Source: Arcicella sp034519515 (GTDB taxonomy: Bacteria; Bacteroidota; Bacteroidia; Cytophagales; Spirosomataceae). Taken from it: a stretch of DNA of 64,000 nucleotides. The notes below the pieces were generated by a model. That model saw only the letters and a list, made by a program, of their open reading frames with translations, was not told the DNA's origin and ran no database searches. Made by a program: the position numbers and the translations under genes. The stretch spans positions 90,945 through 154,944 of the forward strand of contig JAXHOK010000048.1 of NCBI GenBank assembly GCA_034519515.1, read 5' to 3'. This document shows, piece by piece, positions 1-8,289 of the stretch (within the stretch, counting starts at the first letter, position 1; every line of letters starts with the position of its first letter).

Positions 1-108
1 ATCTTTGTTGAGGCGTTTCCAAGCGTTTAGATTTTCGGCTAATAATTTTCTGGCATACGTGGATTTTCCACTGGCGGGGAGTCCACGGAGGATTAGAATT
101 TTTTTCAT
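1..108 (-). CDS. P-loop (polynucleotide-kinase-like) ATPase, N-terminal part only
   Basis: The first 36 codons run off the left edge of the window. The protein starts MKKILILRGLPASGKSTYAR, a Walker A P-loop (GLPASGKST) right at the N-terminus, as in T4 Pnk-type kinases and small AAA ATPases. It lies 111 bases downstream of an RlaP-like nucleotidyltransferase on the same strand. RlaP proteins are known to occur with RNA ligases and end-healing kinases, so an RNA-repair kinase is the likely identity (inference). Only the N-terminus is visible, so a generic AAA ATPase is not excluded. Confidence 0.75.
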   Translation of the reverse strand, partial: MKKILILRGLPASGKSTYARKLLAENLNAWKRLNKD

Positions 109-114
109 AAGAAA

Positions 115-235
115 GCTGTGAGATATGAGCATTGAGCAATGAGTTTATCCCTGCCAAATACTCATTAATTCTCTATTAAATATTTTTCATTTGATGGTTA
201 AAGTCGCATTGCTCAAGGCTCATTGCTCAAAGCTA
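115..235. repeat. degenerate GAGCAATGAG-type short repeats
   Basis: Copies of GAGCATTGAGCAATGAG and its complement (GCTCAAGGCTCATTGCTCA) flank the gap between the two genes. Similar short-period repeats, with a different unit each time, sit at several other gene borders in this window (13.05, 14.64, 15.42 and 27.65 kb). No function is visible. Confidence 0.5.
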
Positions 236-1254
236 AAACGCACCTCCAACAACAACTCATTCACAAAATCCCCATCCACATCATCGGGTAAATCACTGTT
301 TTTGAACCGACCTTCCAATTTCTGAATATCCTCCTCGGCTTTTTGCATGAAGCGTTCCAAGTCAATTTCTCCTTTGCGGATTTTTAATAAATCTTGGGCG
401 TTGGGTCTTCTCACGATGATGGTTTTGTGTTCGGCAATTTCCAAAGCCATGTCTAATAGTCGCTGACAATGCAAGAGATTTTTGCCATCAATTTGCTGTC
501 CGTGGTTTTCAATATCCACGTAGCGTTGCGTATTGCGGTTTTTTAGCCAATCAGAATATTGTAAAAAATCCTTGCAATGCCGTGAATATCCCTCTTGGTT
601 ATAGTACAGAATGGTTAAATCCTTCTCGCCTTTTTCTACGGAACTAAGTTTGAGGTTCGTACTTTTTTCGGAAGTAATACCTTTGTAGCCTTTCGTTCCG
701 TCCGCATCATAATATAAGGCATACGCATCCTTAAAATGCGTCAAAGCCACCAATCCACAACGATTTTCATCCAAATTATTATCCAATAAAAACCTATCCA
801 AAGCCACTGTTTTCCCTGACTGATAAACATAACAAAAATCCATCGGTGATTTCCTTACCATTTTATCCTTCTCCCAATTCATCTTTTTATCCAAGCCTTT
901 TGCCTTTTTGATTTGGGCAATGGCATAACCGCCAAAAGAATGTAAACACTTCTTGGTCAAGAACTTATCTCGATGATTAAGAATCAAATCGAAGGCAGGA
1001 TGTTTTTTGATGATACAATCTTGGGGCATAAAAAGCAATTCCAACATCGTAGGATTAGCGGATTGCAACAACTGCAAAAACCGCCGAACTTCATAATAAC
1101 ATTCATCCTTCGAGACCTCAATTTGTTCCCGATACCCAAAACCCACCAACTCCCGTGTGGGTTGGATATACACACCCTTATAATCCACATCCGACCCCGT
1201 GGTATTAGTTCCGTAGGCTTGGCTGCCCACTATGGCTTTGTAGATTATTTGCAT
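220..1254 (-). CDS. RlaP-like nucleotidyltransferase (DNA polymerase beta superfamily)
   Basis: This 344-residue protein opens with a minimal nucleotidyltransferase fold: GSQAYGT at about residues 11-17, then the metal-binding S-D-V-D-Y-K-G at about 21-27. This is the signature of the PF10127/RlaP family, which is linked to RNA-repair loci with RNA ligases and kinases. The length fits the family. A P-loop kinase follows on the same strand, so the two probably form an operon acting on RNA ends. The actual substrate is not known for this family. A terminator separates it from the upstream foldase gene, so it is transcribed on its own. Confidence 0.82.
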   Translation of the reverse strand: MQIIYKAIVGSQAYGTNTTGSDVDYKGVYIQPTRELVGFGYREQIEVSKDECYYEVRRFLQLLQSANPTMLELLFMPQDCIIKKHPAFDLILNHRDKFLTKKCLHSFGGYAIAQIKKAKGLDKKMNWEKDKMVRKSPMDFCYVYQSGKTVALDRFLLDNNLDENRCGLVALTHFKDAYALYYDADGTKGYKGITSEKSTNLKLSSVEKGEKDLTILYYNQEGYSRHCKDFLQYSDWLKNRNTQRYVDIENHGQQIDGKNLLHCQRLLDMALEIAEHKTIIVRRPNAQDLLKIRKGEIDLERFMQKAEEDIQKLEGRFKNSDLPDDVDGDFVNELLLEVRFSFEQ

Positions 1255-1373
1255 GATGTTTTGTTCGATAAAGAGTTTAAAAATTTTACACCTGGATTTT
1301 TATACAAATTCTCTTCTAAATCGACTAAATATACTCATTTCGCCCTATATTTTATAAATTATAGACATGAAAA

Positions 1374-1404
1374 TAAAAAAAGACATCCCTCACGAGATGC
1401 CTTT
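1374..1404 (-). terminator. Rho-independent terminator after the PpiD-like gene
   Basis: On the minus strand the sequence reads GGCATC, loop, GATGTC followed by a run of T, 30-60 bases after the stop of the foldase gene. Confidence 0.7.
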
Positions 1405-1432
1405 CTTGGTGTTTTAAAGGTTTGATAAATTC

Positions 1433-3550
1433 TCAATAAAACTTAGCTCTGTTATCAACCACTTTTGCATTTTCTTTGATGGCTTCGTTGATATAGAATG
1501 ACGTTCTTTGTGCTGCCATCATTTTTGCTGAATTTTTGTAAGCTGTCAAATCTGCAATAGCTGGGGCTGGGGTCGAAGAAACATTTTCCATAATAAATAC
1601 GCCCCCTTCTCCTTTGAATGCCTTTGAACGCTTACCTGCCTTTAAACCAAATGACTTTCCGATGGCGGTTGGGTCTGCACCTGCACTGGTTAATGTACCC
1701 GATGCTAAGGTCAAATCATTGGCAGTTTCTACTAATGCACCTGCTCCGTATTTTTGGGCAACTTGCTCTAATGTTCCAGAGAGTCCATTTAATTTCTTCA
1801 TGATGGTTTCTGCCTTCTTGTCGCCACGGACACGAGCCATCAATTCATCACGGAAATCATCCACTTTCACGTTATCCTTACTGGTTGCACCCGTTTCCAA
1901 AGCTACGATATACTGATTTTCGTTTTGGAATACTTTTGAAACCGAACCAATTTTTGTATCATCACTGAATGCCCAACGGACAATTTCGCTTGCATTTTGT
2001 AAATTACTAAATCCTTTTGCTCCTTCTGGGATTCTGTCGCCACGCAACATAATCAAGGTTTTATCTTGTTTCAAAGATGCTTCAAATTTGTCTTTACTGT
2101 CATTTGCCGCTGCAAAAGCATCTGCCTTACGCAAAACCTCATCCATCGTCGATTGACTTGGGGCAATGTTACGGTTAATAGCGGCTAATTTATAACGAGT
2201 ATTCGTTTTAGCTTCCGTTACTTTCACGATGTGATAACCGAAATCTGTTTCAACGATATTTGGCAATAAACCAGTTCCAGAAAAACCGAAAATTGCGTTC
2301 TCGAAAGGCTTAACCATTGAACCATTATTTTTGAAATATCCTAAATCTCCACCTTGTTGAGCTGTTCCGTCTGAACCAAATTGCTGAGCCAATGCCTCAA
2401 ATGAAGCCCCACCTCTGATTTGTGCTAAAATACCTTCTGCACGTACACGAGCGGCTGCCTTTACTGAATCAGGAGCGGTTTTTTGTGCTTGAATCAAAAT
2501 ATGGCTCGCACGAACCGTGAACAATGAATCTTTTTGGATTCCACCATATTTATAGATTGAATACGTTAAACCATTTTTGAAAGGTCCATAAATTCCGCCT
2601 GGGGTCATGCTTGATAATTGCCCTTTTACGGTCTCTGGAATTTCTGCCATCGTAACATAATAAGGAGTTTTCACATCCGAATTCATCATCGCAAAGGCTG
2701 AATCGTTTTTTGTAATTGCCAAATCCTTCGCCAAACGCTTGATGTCGTTATAGAAAGAGGCAGTATCTTGCTTTGAAGGGACCGTCGGAAAAGTTACATA
2801 CTGAATTGAACGAGTATTTTGTCCTTTGTATAAATCTTTGTGACTGCTCAAATACGCTTCCAATTCAGAATCTTCTACTTTCACTGTTGAATCTGGCACT
2901 GAATAGAAAGGTACATACACATAGCGAGCGTTTACCTTGGCAGTTTGTGCGGTATATTCTTTCTGAGCCTCGGCATTAGTTGTATAAGTGGACATTCTCA
3001 ATAAACCTTCATACTTCGTTCTCAAACGGTCTTGAGCGATTGACTTCTCAAAATTTGCCCAAGCCTGCTGTTGTGCGATTGGCATTTTCTTAAAATCTTT
3101 CAAGAACTGAATGATATAAGTTTTGTCAAATTGTCCTGTTTGTGGATTCGTAAATTGCTGACGTACAGAAGGATGGATGTTTTCTCCCTGCACCATATCC
3201 ACCAATTCTTTTGGAGAAACCGATAATCCTAAGGCTTCATATTCTTTGCCGTAAGCAAAATCCATCAAATACTGATTCCAAACTTGTTCACGCATCTGAG
3301 CTACTTCTTGCTCGCCTGGGCTACGTCCCGCTTGGGTTGAATAATTGTTTGATAATTCTTCAACTTTCGCTTGGAAATCTTTGTATTGAATTTTCTCTCC
3401 GCTGATTTCACCAACAACATTACTGGAACCGCCAAAAAAACTTGAATTTCCCGTAAAAAGGTCTCCTCCGATAAGAAAAAGGATTAAACTGATTGCAATT
3501 GCCGCTGCTGCAATGCCTGACTTCTCTCTAATTTTGGTAATAATTGCCAT
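1433..3550 (-). CDS. PpiD/SurA-type peptidylprolyl isomerase, membrane-anchored foldase
   Basis: The 705-residue protein has a short cytoplasmic N-terminus, one transmembrane helix (about residues 12-30) and a long periplasmic part. A SurA-N-like helical region comes first. A parvulin (rotamase) domain follows at about residues 345-445, with VRASHILI, FGSDG..GGDLGYF and TDFGYHIVKV typical of the family. The layout matches PpiD, a chaperone that assists proteins leaving the Sec translocon. The ATG at 3550 directly precedes the anchor helix and is the only sensible start. It has its own terminator and looks monocistronic. Confidence 0.88.
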   Translation of the reverse strand: MAIITKIREKSGIAAAAIAISLILFLIGGDLFTGNSSFFGGSSNVVGEISGEKIQYKDFQAKVEELSNNYSTQAGRSPGEQEVAQMREQVWNQYLMDFAYGKEYEALGLSVSPKELVDMVQGENIHPSVRQQFTNPQTGQFDKTYIIQFLKDFKKMPIAQQQAWANFEKSIAQDRLRTKYEGLLRMSTYTTNAEAQKEYTAQTAKVNARYVYVPFYSVPDSTVKVEDSELEAYLSSHKDLYKGQNTRSIQYVTFPTVPSKQDTASFYNDIKRLAKDLAITKNDSAFAMMNSDVKTPYYVTMAEIPETVKGQLSSMTPGGIYGPFKNGLTYSIYKYGGIQKDSLFTVRASHILIQAQKTAPDSVKAAARVRAEGILAQIRGGASFEALAQQFGSDGTAQQGGDLGYFKNNGSMVKPFENAIFGFSGTGLLPNIVETDFGYHIVKVTEAKTNTRYKLAAINRNIAPSQSTMDEVLRKADAFAAANDSKDKFEASLKQDKTLIMLRGDRIPEGAKGFSNLQNASEIVRWAFSDDTKIGSVSKVFQNENQYIVALETGATSKDNVKVDDFRDELMARVRGDKKAETIMKKLNGLSGTLEQVAQKYGAGALVETANDLTLASGTLTSAGADPTAIGKSFGLKAGKRSKAFKGEGGVFIMENVSSTPAPAIADLTAYKNSAKMMAAQRTSFYINEAIKENAKVVDNRAKFY

Positions 3551-4117
3551 TTTAAGATATTATTTGTTTGTTATTTTTATCTGCCCATTATGATTTTGCT
3601 GACAGATGTGTAAATAAATACGATACTGACCAATTCACTTTTTTTACCTATTCAGAATAACGCAAAAGAAACGCAAAATAATCACATTTTGAGTTAATAT
3701 CAAAATGAATGAGTGCTTATTGATTATTTGAAAATGGGGAAATCAAGTAATTAAAAAATAACGGTCTGACTATCAAAGCATTAAACTTTTATGATACCTA
3801 TTGACGTTATGTCTTAGTAAGGATTTTACAAAACCCTTGCCAAAAAATATTATTGGAGGTTTTTTGGATGTTATTTAACCAAATTTAGGCATGGATTATG
3901 TTTTGGTTTGTACCTAATCCCTGATTACCCAATCTCCAATCCCTAAATCAGCCCTTGCAATTATCAGAATATTGTACTTTTTTAAGATTTTCTAGTTTAG
4001 TTGTGTTACCTAAAACATTTTTTTGAGTCTTTTATATATAGCATAAAAACTCTCTTATGAATTTTGATAATCATCCGTTTTGCGGAACAATTATCGTATT
4101 AAATATGATTAACCCTA
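3551..4117. other. intergenic region without a supported gene
   Basis: This 567-base AT-rich stretch lies between divergent genes and must hold promoters for both. No open frame with coding character was seen. A short stretch near 3905-3960 has a repeated CCCTRATTRCCCAATCYC-like unit, one of the gene-border repeats seen elsewhere. No riboswitch or other structured RNA was recognised. Confidence 0.5.
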
Positions 4118-4360
4118 ATGTTAAAAATTGACTACATATTATTAGCAAGACATTTTCGGGAAGAAACCTCGGAACAAGAAAACTACCAAATCAATATTTG
4201 GCGAGATGAAAGTATAACTAATACCTTGACATACAAACGATTGCAGCGAGTGGGAGAAAAAGAAATTAATCCAATCATAGAAGTTATTAGTAAAGAAGAA
4301 ACGATTGTATGGAAAAAAATAATTACTAAAATTTTAGCAGAAGAGGTGGAAAATCGGTAA
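4118..4360 (+). CDS. small protein resembling the N-terminus of FecR-type anti-sigma factors
   Basis: The 80-residue product begins with LLARHFREETSEQENYQINIW, which resembles the N-terminal helical segment of FecR-family anti-sigma regulators (pattern: LLxKYFxGExTxEExxxVExW). It stops before any transmembrane or FecR core domain, so it may be a decayed fragment or a small stand-alone protein. No ECF sigma factor lies next to it. It is followed by a cluster of repeats and a miniature transposon that may have truncated it. The resemblance is by eye and moderate. Confidence 0.45.
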   Translation: MLKIDYILLARHFREETSEQENYQINIWRDESITNTLTYKRLQRVGEKEINPIIEVISKEETIVWKKIITKILAEEVENR

Positions 4361-4425
4361 AAGGTGAACGGTACACGGGGAACGGTAATTTTCGATAAAG
4401 GGTGAACGGTACACGGGAAACGGAT
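4361..4425. repeat. GGTGAACGGTACACGG dispersed repeat (left block)
   Basis: Two direct copies of GGTGAACGGTACACGGG lie here, and inverted copies lie at 4678-4715. Related copies occur at 15.32, 21.0-21.1, 34.6 and 34.8 kb. All sit in gene gaps or at gene ends, which marks a dispersed intergenic repeat family of this genome. Confidence 0.75.
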
Positions 4426-4440
4426 TTCGGGAATAAAAAA

Positions 4441-4663
4441 TGAAAAAAGGGCAAGCGAAATAAATGAGGCTACTGAAAAAGCCCAAATAGTATTGATTTT
4501 ATTAAAAAAAGCGAAGAGTTTAAAACTCTTCGCTTTTTTTAATATATTGATAATCAGTCATTTACATAAAATCGTATTTTTGATTTTATGTCTAAAAATT
4601 AATAATCATAATAAAAAATACACTTTTTCAGTAGCCTCAAATAAATCGCTTGCCCTTTTTTCA
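4441..4663. terminator. bidirectional terminator split by a miniature transposon
   Basis: The arms TGAAAAAAGGGCAAGCG (4441-4457) and CGCTTGCCCTTTTTTCA (4647-4663) are perfect inverted repeats. With the inserted element and one target duplication removed, they form a 17-bp hairpin with an AAATAAAT loop and T-run on both strands. It sits between convergent genes (the small plus-strand gene and argD). Confidence 0.75.
4466..4638. mobile_element. 173-bp miniature transposon with 16-bp TIRs and 8-bp target duplication
   Basis: Perfect terminal inverted repeats GAGGCTACTGAAAAAG (4466-4481) and their complement (4623-4638) are flanked by direct repeats AAATAAAT at 4458-4465 and 4639-4646. There is no coding sequence inside. 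The interior keeps a strong hairpin (4504-4540, AAGCGAAGAG and complement with T-run) that looks like a transposase-gene terminator, and a 10-bp inverted repeat at 4564-4591. This is a non-autonomous derivative of an IS, but the parent IS is not in the window. Confidence 0.85.
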
Positions 4664-4677
4664 TTATAGGTCAAATC

Positions 4678-4715
4678 CGTGTACTGTGTACCGTTCACCC
4701 TTTACCGTTCACCGT
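4678..4715. repeat. GGTGAACGG dispersed repeat (right block, inverted)
   Basis: This block holds complementary copies of the GGTAAAGGGTGAACGGTACAC unit. It supplies the last codons and the stop codon of argD on the minus strand, giving the C-terminal residues V-N-G-K-G. Confidence 0.7.
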
Positions 4716-5822
4716 GGAAAGAGCTTCTAAAAATCTATCCAACTCTCCCTTTCCAACACCCAAACTTGGTAATAATCTTAACGTATTTTTACCCGAATAT
4801 CCACAAAAAATATGATGGTCGAAAAGTAATGAATCTCGGATTTTATCAACGGGTTGTTCAAATTCAATACCTATCATCAAACCTCGTCCCCGCAATTCTT
4901 TAATGCCGTTAATTCCTTTTAGATTTTCCATTAAATAATTACCCATTTTTGTGGCGTTTTCCATCAAATTTTCGGATTTCATTACGTCCAAAACTGCCAC
5001 CGCTGCCGCACAAGCCAAATGATTTCCGCCGAAAGTGGTGCCTAACATTCCGAACTTTGCCTTGAATTTTGGCGAAATCAAAACGCCTCCAATCGGGAAG
5101 CCGTTTCCCATGCCTTTTGCGGTGGTCATGAGGTCTGGTTTAATGCCTGAAAAGTCGTGTGAAAAGAATTTACCCGAACGTCCATAACCACATTGCACAG
5201 AATCTAAAATCAAAACAGCCCCTGTTTTATCACACATTTCACGAGCCGCTTTCAAGAACTCATCCGAAGCAACATTAATGCCCCCAACGCCTTGAATTCC
5301 CTCAATAATGACGGCACAAATTTCTTCGGTAATATTAGCTTTTAATGCCTCCACATCGTTAAAAGGCAAAAACGTTACGTGGTCGTCATAATTAATGGGG
5401 GCAACTATTGCTTTATTATCCGTAATGGCAACTGCACCTGCCGTTCTGCCATGAAAGGCTTTCGTGAAGGCAATTACCTTCTTGCGACCATTAAAAAATG
5501 AGGCAACTTTCAAGGCGTTTTCATTGGCTTCTGCTCCCGAATTACAAAGGAATAATTCGTAGTCTTCATAACCCGAAAGTTCACCCAATTTTGTGGCTAA
5601 TTCTTGCTGAATTGGGATATTTACCGAATTGGAATAGAAGCCCAAATTGCTCAATTGCTCCGTTAATTTCTGGACGTAATGCGGATGCGAATGTCCAATA
5701 GAAATCACGGCATGACCCCCGTAGAGGTCAAGGTATTCGACACCATTTTTATCCCAAAGTGTGCTACCAAGAGCTTTCACGGGCGTGATGTCGTAAAGAG
5801 GATATACATTAAAAAGATTCAT
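4695..5822 (-). CDS. argD: acetylornithine/succinylornithine aminotransferase
   Basis: A 375-residue class-III PLP-dependent aminotransferase. It shows the cofactor-binding NSGAEANE (about 95-101), FHGRT (about 123-127), the conserved Asp of LILDSVQ (about 207) and the Schiff-base lysine in TTAKGMGNGFPIGG (Lys236). It converts the acylated glutamate semialdehyde to acylornithine in arginine synthesis. Bacteroidota often use succinylated intermediates, so the acyl group cannot be told from sequence. It lies 36 bases after argC on the same strand. The last five codons come from an intergenic repeat. Confidence 0.9.
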   Translation of the reverse strand: MNLFNVYPLYDITPVKALGSTLWDKNGVEYLDLYGGHAVISIGHSHPHYVQKLTEQLSNLGFYSNSVNIPIQQELATKLGELSGYEDYELFLCNSGAEANENALKVASFFNGRKKVIAFTKAFHGRTAGAVAITDNKAIVAPINYDDHVTFLPFNDVEALKANITEEICAVIIEGIQGVGGINVASDEFLKAAREMCDKTGAVLILDSVQCGYGRSGKFFSHDFSGIKPDLMTTAKGMGNGFPIGGVLISPKFKAKFGMLGTTFGGNHLACAAAVAVLDVMKSENLMENATKMGNYLMENLKGINGIKELRGRGLMIGIEFEQPVDKIRDSLLFDHHIFCGYSGKNTLRLLPSLGVGKGELDRFLEALSTVNGKG

Positions 5823-5831
5823 ATATGTATG

Positions 5832-5849
5832 ACGGACAGCCTTGTCCGT
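5832..5849. repeat. ACGGACA-N4-TGTCCGT palindromic repeat
   Basis: The hairpin ACGGACAGCCTTGTCCGT sits in the argC-argD gap. The same palindrome recurs in tandem at 14.3-14.5 kb, so it is a small dispersed palindromic element that could attenuate or stabilise the argCD transcript. Confidence 0.75.
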
Positions 5850-5858
5850 AGTGTCGAT

Positions 5859-6824
5859 TTAAAAACCAATTGATTTCAAGCCTAAGCCTGTCTTTTCATC
5901 CAAGCCAAACATCAAGTTCATATTCTGTACGGCTTGCCCTGCTGCACCCTTCGTCAAATTGTCTATCACACTGGTTATCAACAAATTGTCTTCGTGAACT
6001 TCCAAAGAAATTAAACATTTATTGGTATTTACCACCTGTTTTACGTCCACGGGTGAATCGCTGATGTGGGTAAATGGATGTGATTCATAGTAAGCACGGT
6101 ACAAGGCTTTTGCCTCCTCAATCGTTCCCGAAAATTTAGTATAAACATTCGCCATAATTCCTCGGGTAAAATTGCCACGATACGGAATAAAATTGACCGT
6201 TGGTTTATTGCCATGAAAACTGCTCAAAGTCATCCCGATTTCCGTTAAATGTTGATGCGTGAAGGCTTTATAAATTGAAGCGTTATTGTTTCGCCAAGAG
6301 AAATGCGTGCTGGCAGAAAGACTTTGCCCCGCCCCCGTTGAACCCGTTACGGCTGACACGTGAACCTCATCATGAATCAAATCTGCCGATTGAGCCAAAG
6401 GCAACAACGCCAACTCAATGGAAGTAGCAAAACAACCAGGATTTGCCACGTATTGAGCCTGGCGAATTTTATCACGTTGCAATTCTGCCAAACCATACAC
6501 AAACCCTTCGGACTGGTCACGAAAATCGGTACTTAAATCAATGATTTTTAAGGACTTAAATTCAGGATTGGCATCTGAAAATTTCTTAGATTCGCCGTGT
6601 CCAGAACAAAGGAAAGCCACATCAATATTGGTATGCAATTCGTCGGTAAACATCAAGTCAGTATCACCCAACAAATCGGTATGTGTGCTATAAACTGGTT
6701 TCCCTGCTTGTGATTTTGAATTAACATAAACGATTTCTGCTTGTGGATGATGGATAAGGATTCTGAGTAATTCTCCACCCGTATATCCCGCACCGCCTAT
6801 GATTCCTATTTTTATTTTTTTCAT
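5859..6824 (-). CDS. argC: N-acetyl-gamma-glutamyl-phosphate reductase
   Basis: This 321-residue protein has an N-terminal NAD(P)-binding GIIGGAGYTGGELLR (residues 8-22) and the catalytic cysteine in ANPGCFATS (Cys131), both diagnostic for ArgC. It reduces the acyl-glutamyl phosphate to the semialdehyde, the step before ArgD. It is slightly shorter than proteobacterial ArgC, as is usual in Bacteroidota. It is followed by argD; argG lies upstream on the same strand but is separated by four small accessory genes. Confidence 0.92.
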   Translation of the reverse strand: MKKIKIGIIGGAGYTGGELLRILIHHPQAEIVYVNSKSQAGKPVYSTHTDLLGDTDLMFTDELHTNIDVAFLCSGHGESKKFSDANPEFKSLKIIDLSTDFRDQSEGFVYGLAELQRDKIRQAQYVANPGCFATSIELALLPLAQSADLIHDEVHVSAVTGSTGAGQSLSASTHFSWRNNNASIYKAFTHQHLTEIGMTLSSFHGNKPTVNFIPYRGNFTRGIMANVYTKFSGTIEEAKALYRAYYESHPFTHISDSPVDVKQVVNTNKCLISLEVHEDNLLITSVIDNLTKGAAGQAVQNMNLMFGLDEKTGLGLKSIGF

Positions 6825-6833
6825 TTTTACATT

Positions 6834-7241
6834 CTAAGGGTATAACCCTACTTTAATCAAATCTATCCTTTCCAACACTCTTTCAATACTATTGAGTTTT
6901 AGCAATTTGATCGTCGCCGCTCCAATATCCGTTACTGGAATTAAGAAACCATCTTCTATACTAAAATGCTCAAACCAAATGTCTTTTCGTGGATGAAATA
7001 ATCGGATAATATTTTCACCATCAAGGACGGTTGATAAATCACTTCCTTTGGCATTATTACAGATAGGACATGAATGAGCTAAGTTTTCTAATACTGTTAA
7101 GCCTCCATGTTTTCGGCTTATGATATGGTCGGTTTGATAACGAATAAAAGAATCCGTTTCTAATCTACGGCAGTATTCACAACGATACTTCGCACGAGTG
7201 GCTACTTCTCTGCGTAAGGGTTCGGGTATCTTTTGGCTCAT
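6834..7241 (-). CDS. HNH endonuclease family protein
   Basis: This 135-residue protein carries a compact HNH nuclease module. CEYC (21-24) and CPIC (58-61) form the zinc knuckles, DHI (38-40) carries the catalytic His, and N53 with a C-terminal N-x-x-K-G complete the motif. The start overlaps the stop of the 82-residue gene upstream by four bases (ATGA), so the two are translationally coupled. Such HNH/small-protein pairs are known in Bacteroidota and cyanobacteria, but their job is not established. Its position between argC and argG suggests insertion of a gene cassette. Confidence 0.85.
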   Translation of the reverse strand: MSQKIPEPLRREVATRAKYRCEYCRRLETDSFIRYQTDHIISRKHGGLTVLENLAHSCPICNNAKGSDLSTVLDGENIIRLFHPRKDIWFEHFSIEDGFLIPVTDIGAATIKLLKLNSIERVLERIDLIKVGLYP

Positions 7242-7486
7242 TTTTGTTTTTCAGATAATTGTAACCTTGCCCGAGATTTTGCCAGCCTGACAATATGCTC
7301 CAAAATCATATAATGTTCCAATTCTTCCTTTTCAGAAAATGCTAAGGGAGATTCTTGTTGCCTTTCTAAAAGTTCCTCAACTCGTTCTTGAATATTTTGC
7401 GGAGCATGAAAACCCAATACTTTTACAGGGTCAAGGGAAGCCATAAAATCGGCTAAACTGTCATAAGCGTTAATTGTAGCTGTCAT
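7238..7486 (-). CDS. small partner protein of the HNH nuclease
   Basis: The 82-residue product is acidic and helical and has no known catalytic motif. It contains EELLERQQESPLAFSEKEELEHYMILEHIVRLAKSRARL (39 residues, about 42-80), a pattern seen in small proteins encoded directly before HNH genes. The ATGA overlap with the nuclease gene supports a shared function, possibly as a regulator or antitoxin of the nuclease (inference). Confidence 0.7.
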   Translation of the reverse strand: MTATINAYDSLADFMASLDPVKVLGFHAPQNIQERVEELLERQQESPLAFSEKEELEHYMILEHIVRLAKSRARLQLSEKQK

Positions 7487-7549
7487 GGCTTTATGGATTT
7501 ATTAACATTTAGCTTTGTAGTTTGCGTAACAAAAATAGCACTTTAAACC

Positions 7550-7759
7550 TTACATATAGTCCTTCAAATGTTCCAAAGGTTCATCAAAATCATCTGAATA
7601 CCAAATCTTTCCTTTCAAACTGCCTGCTACTCTCCTCTTTTTTTGAGGTGGTATTTCTTCCAAAAAAGTAACGATAACATTAACTCTATCATTAAAATCA
7701 GGCGTTTCTTCCAAAATTATTTTATCGTTTTCATATATTCCTTTTATTGATTTTAACAT
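7550..7759 (-). CDS. DUF2281/VapB-like antitoxin, orphan
   Basis: This 69-residue protein starts MLKSIKGIYENDKIILEE and ends GKIWYSDDFDEPLEHLKDYM, close to the usual DUF2281 antitoxin layout (N-terminal beta strands, C-terminal S-LKGKIW-DDFD-PL-LKDYM tail). These are normally followed by a PIN-domain toxin. Here the next gene downstream is the HNH pair, and no PIN gene is present, so it is an orphan antitoxin or pairs in trans. Confidence 0.72.
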   Translation of the reverse strand: MLKSIKGIYENDKIILEETPDFNDRVNVIVTFLEEIPPQKKRRVAGSLKGKIWYSDDFDEPLEHLKDYM

Positions 7760-7765
7760 GATGAT

Positions 7766-8236
7766 TTACAAGGGATTGTGTGGGATAATTCCACGAATTT
7801 TATCTTCTATTCTTTTACCCATTTTATGAGAATTGGCGTTATGTAACTCGAAAATATCTATAAAATCTTTAATATCTCTGAAATAGAAAGTATAGCTATC
7901 ATTATGTTTGAAAATAATTTTGTAAATACCTTTTTTAACAGAAATCGTTTTAATATACTGAAAATCAGATAATTGATAGACGATTTGTTTACTAAAAGTC
8001 AAAATAACAACTTCGCTTTTGTTAAACTTTATACCTGTAAACTTATCTTTCAGTAAGTAAAAAATGATTAGATAAATAGGAATTGCATATCCAAAATGAA
8101 TGAAGTCTTCTTGCATGAAACCTCTATATAACATGAATAATAACACCAAAGTCATCATGAAAATTTGAACGTATGCTGAACCTCTAATTCGCTCATTGAC
8201 CAAATATGTATGTTGTACTTTCTCTGTTAATTCCAT
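7766..8236 (-). CDS. small membrane protein, PH-like C-terminal region
   Basis: The 156-residue protein has two hydrophobic helices (about residues 22-38 and 47-65), followed by a beta-rich cytoplasmic part (about 70-125) of the kind seen in PH-like bacterial membrane proteins. No catalytic motif is visible. It lies six bases upstream of the orphan antitoxin on the same strand. Function unknown. Confidence 0.6.
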   Translation of the reverse strand: MELTEKVQHTYLVNERIRGSAYVQIFMMTLVLLFMLYRGFMQEDFIHFGYAIPIYLIIFYLLKDKFTGIKFNKSEVVILTFSKQIVYQLSDFQYIKTISVKKGIYKIIFKHNDSYTFYFRDIKDFIDIFELHNANSHKMGKRIEDKIRGIIPHNPL

Positions 8237-8289
8237 TCTTTATCCTTATTATCGTCAATCCGTGTCCAATCCTAAAAATCCGTGTGCCA

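Noticed and set aside
973..1425. Plus-strand reading frame of 150 codons opposite the RlaP gene
   Set aside because: It is the shadow of a well-supported gene, with His/Arg-rich composition typical of antisense frames and no family likeness.
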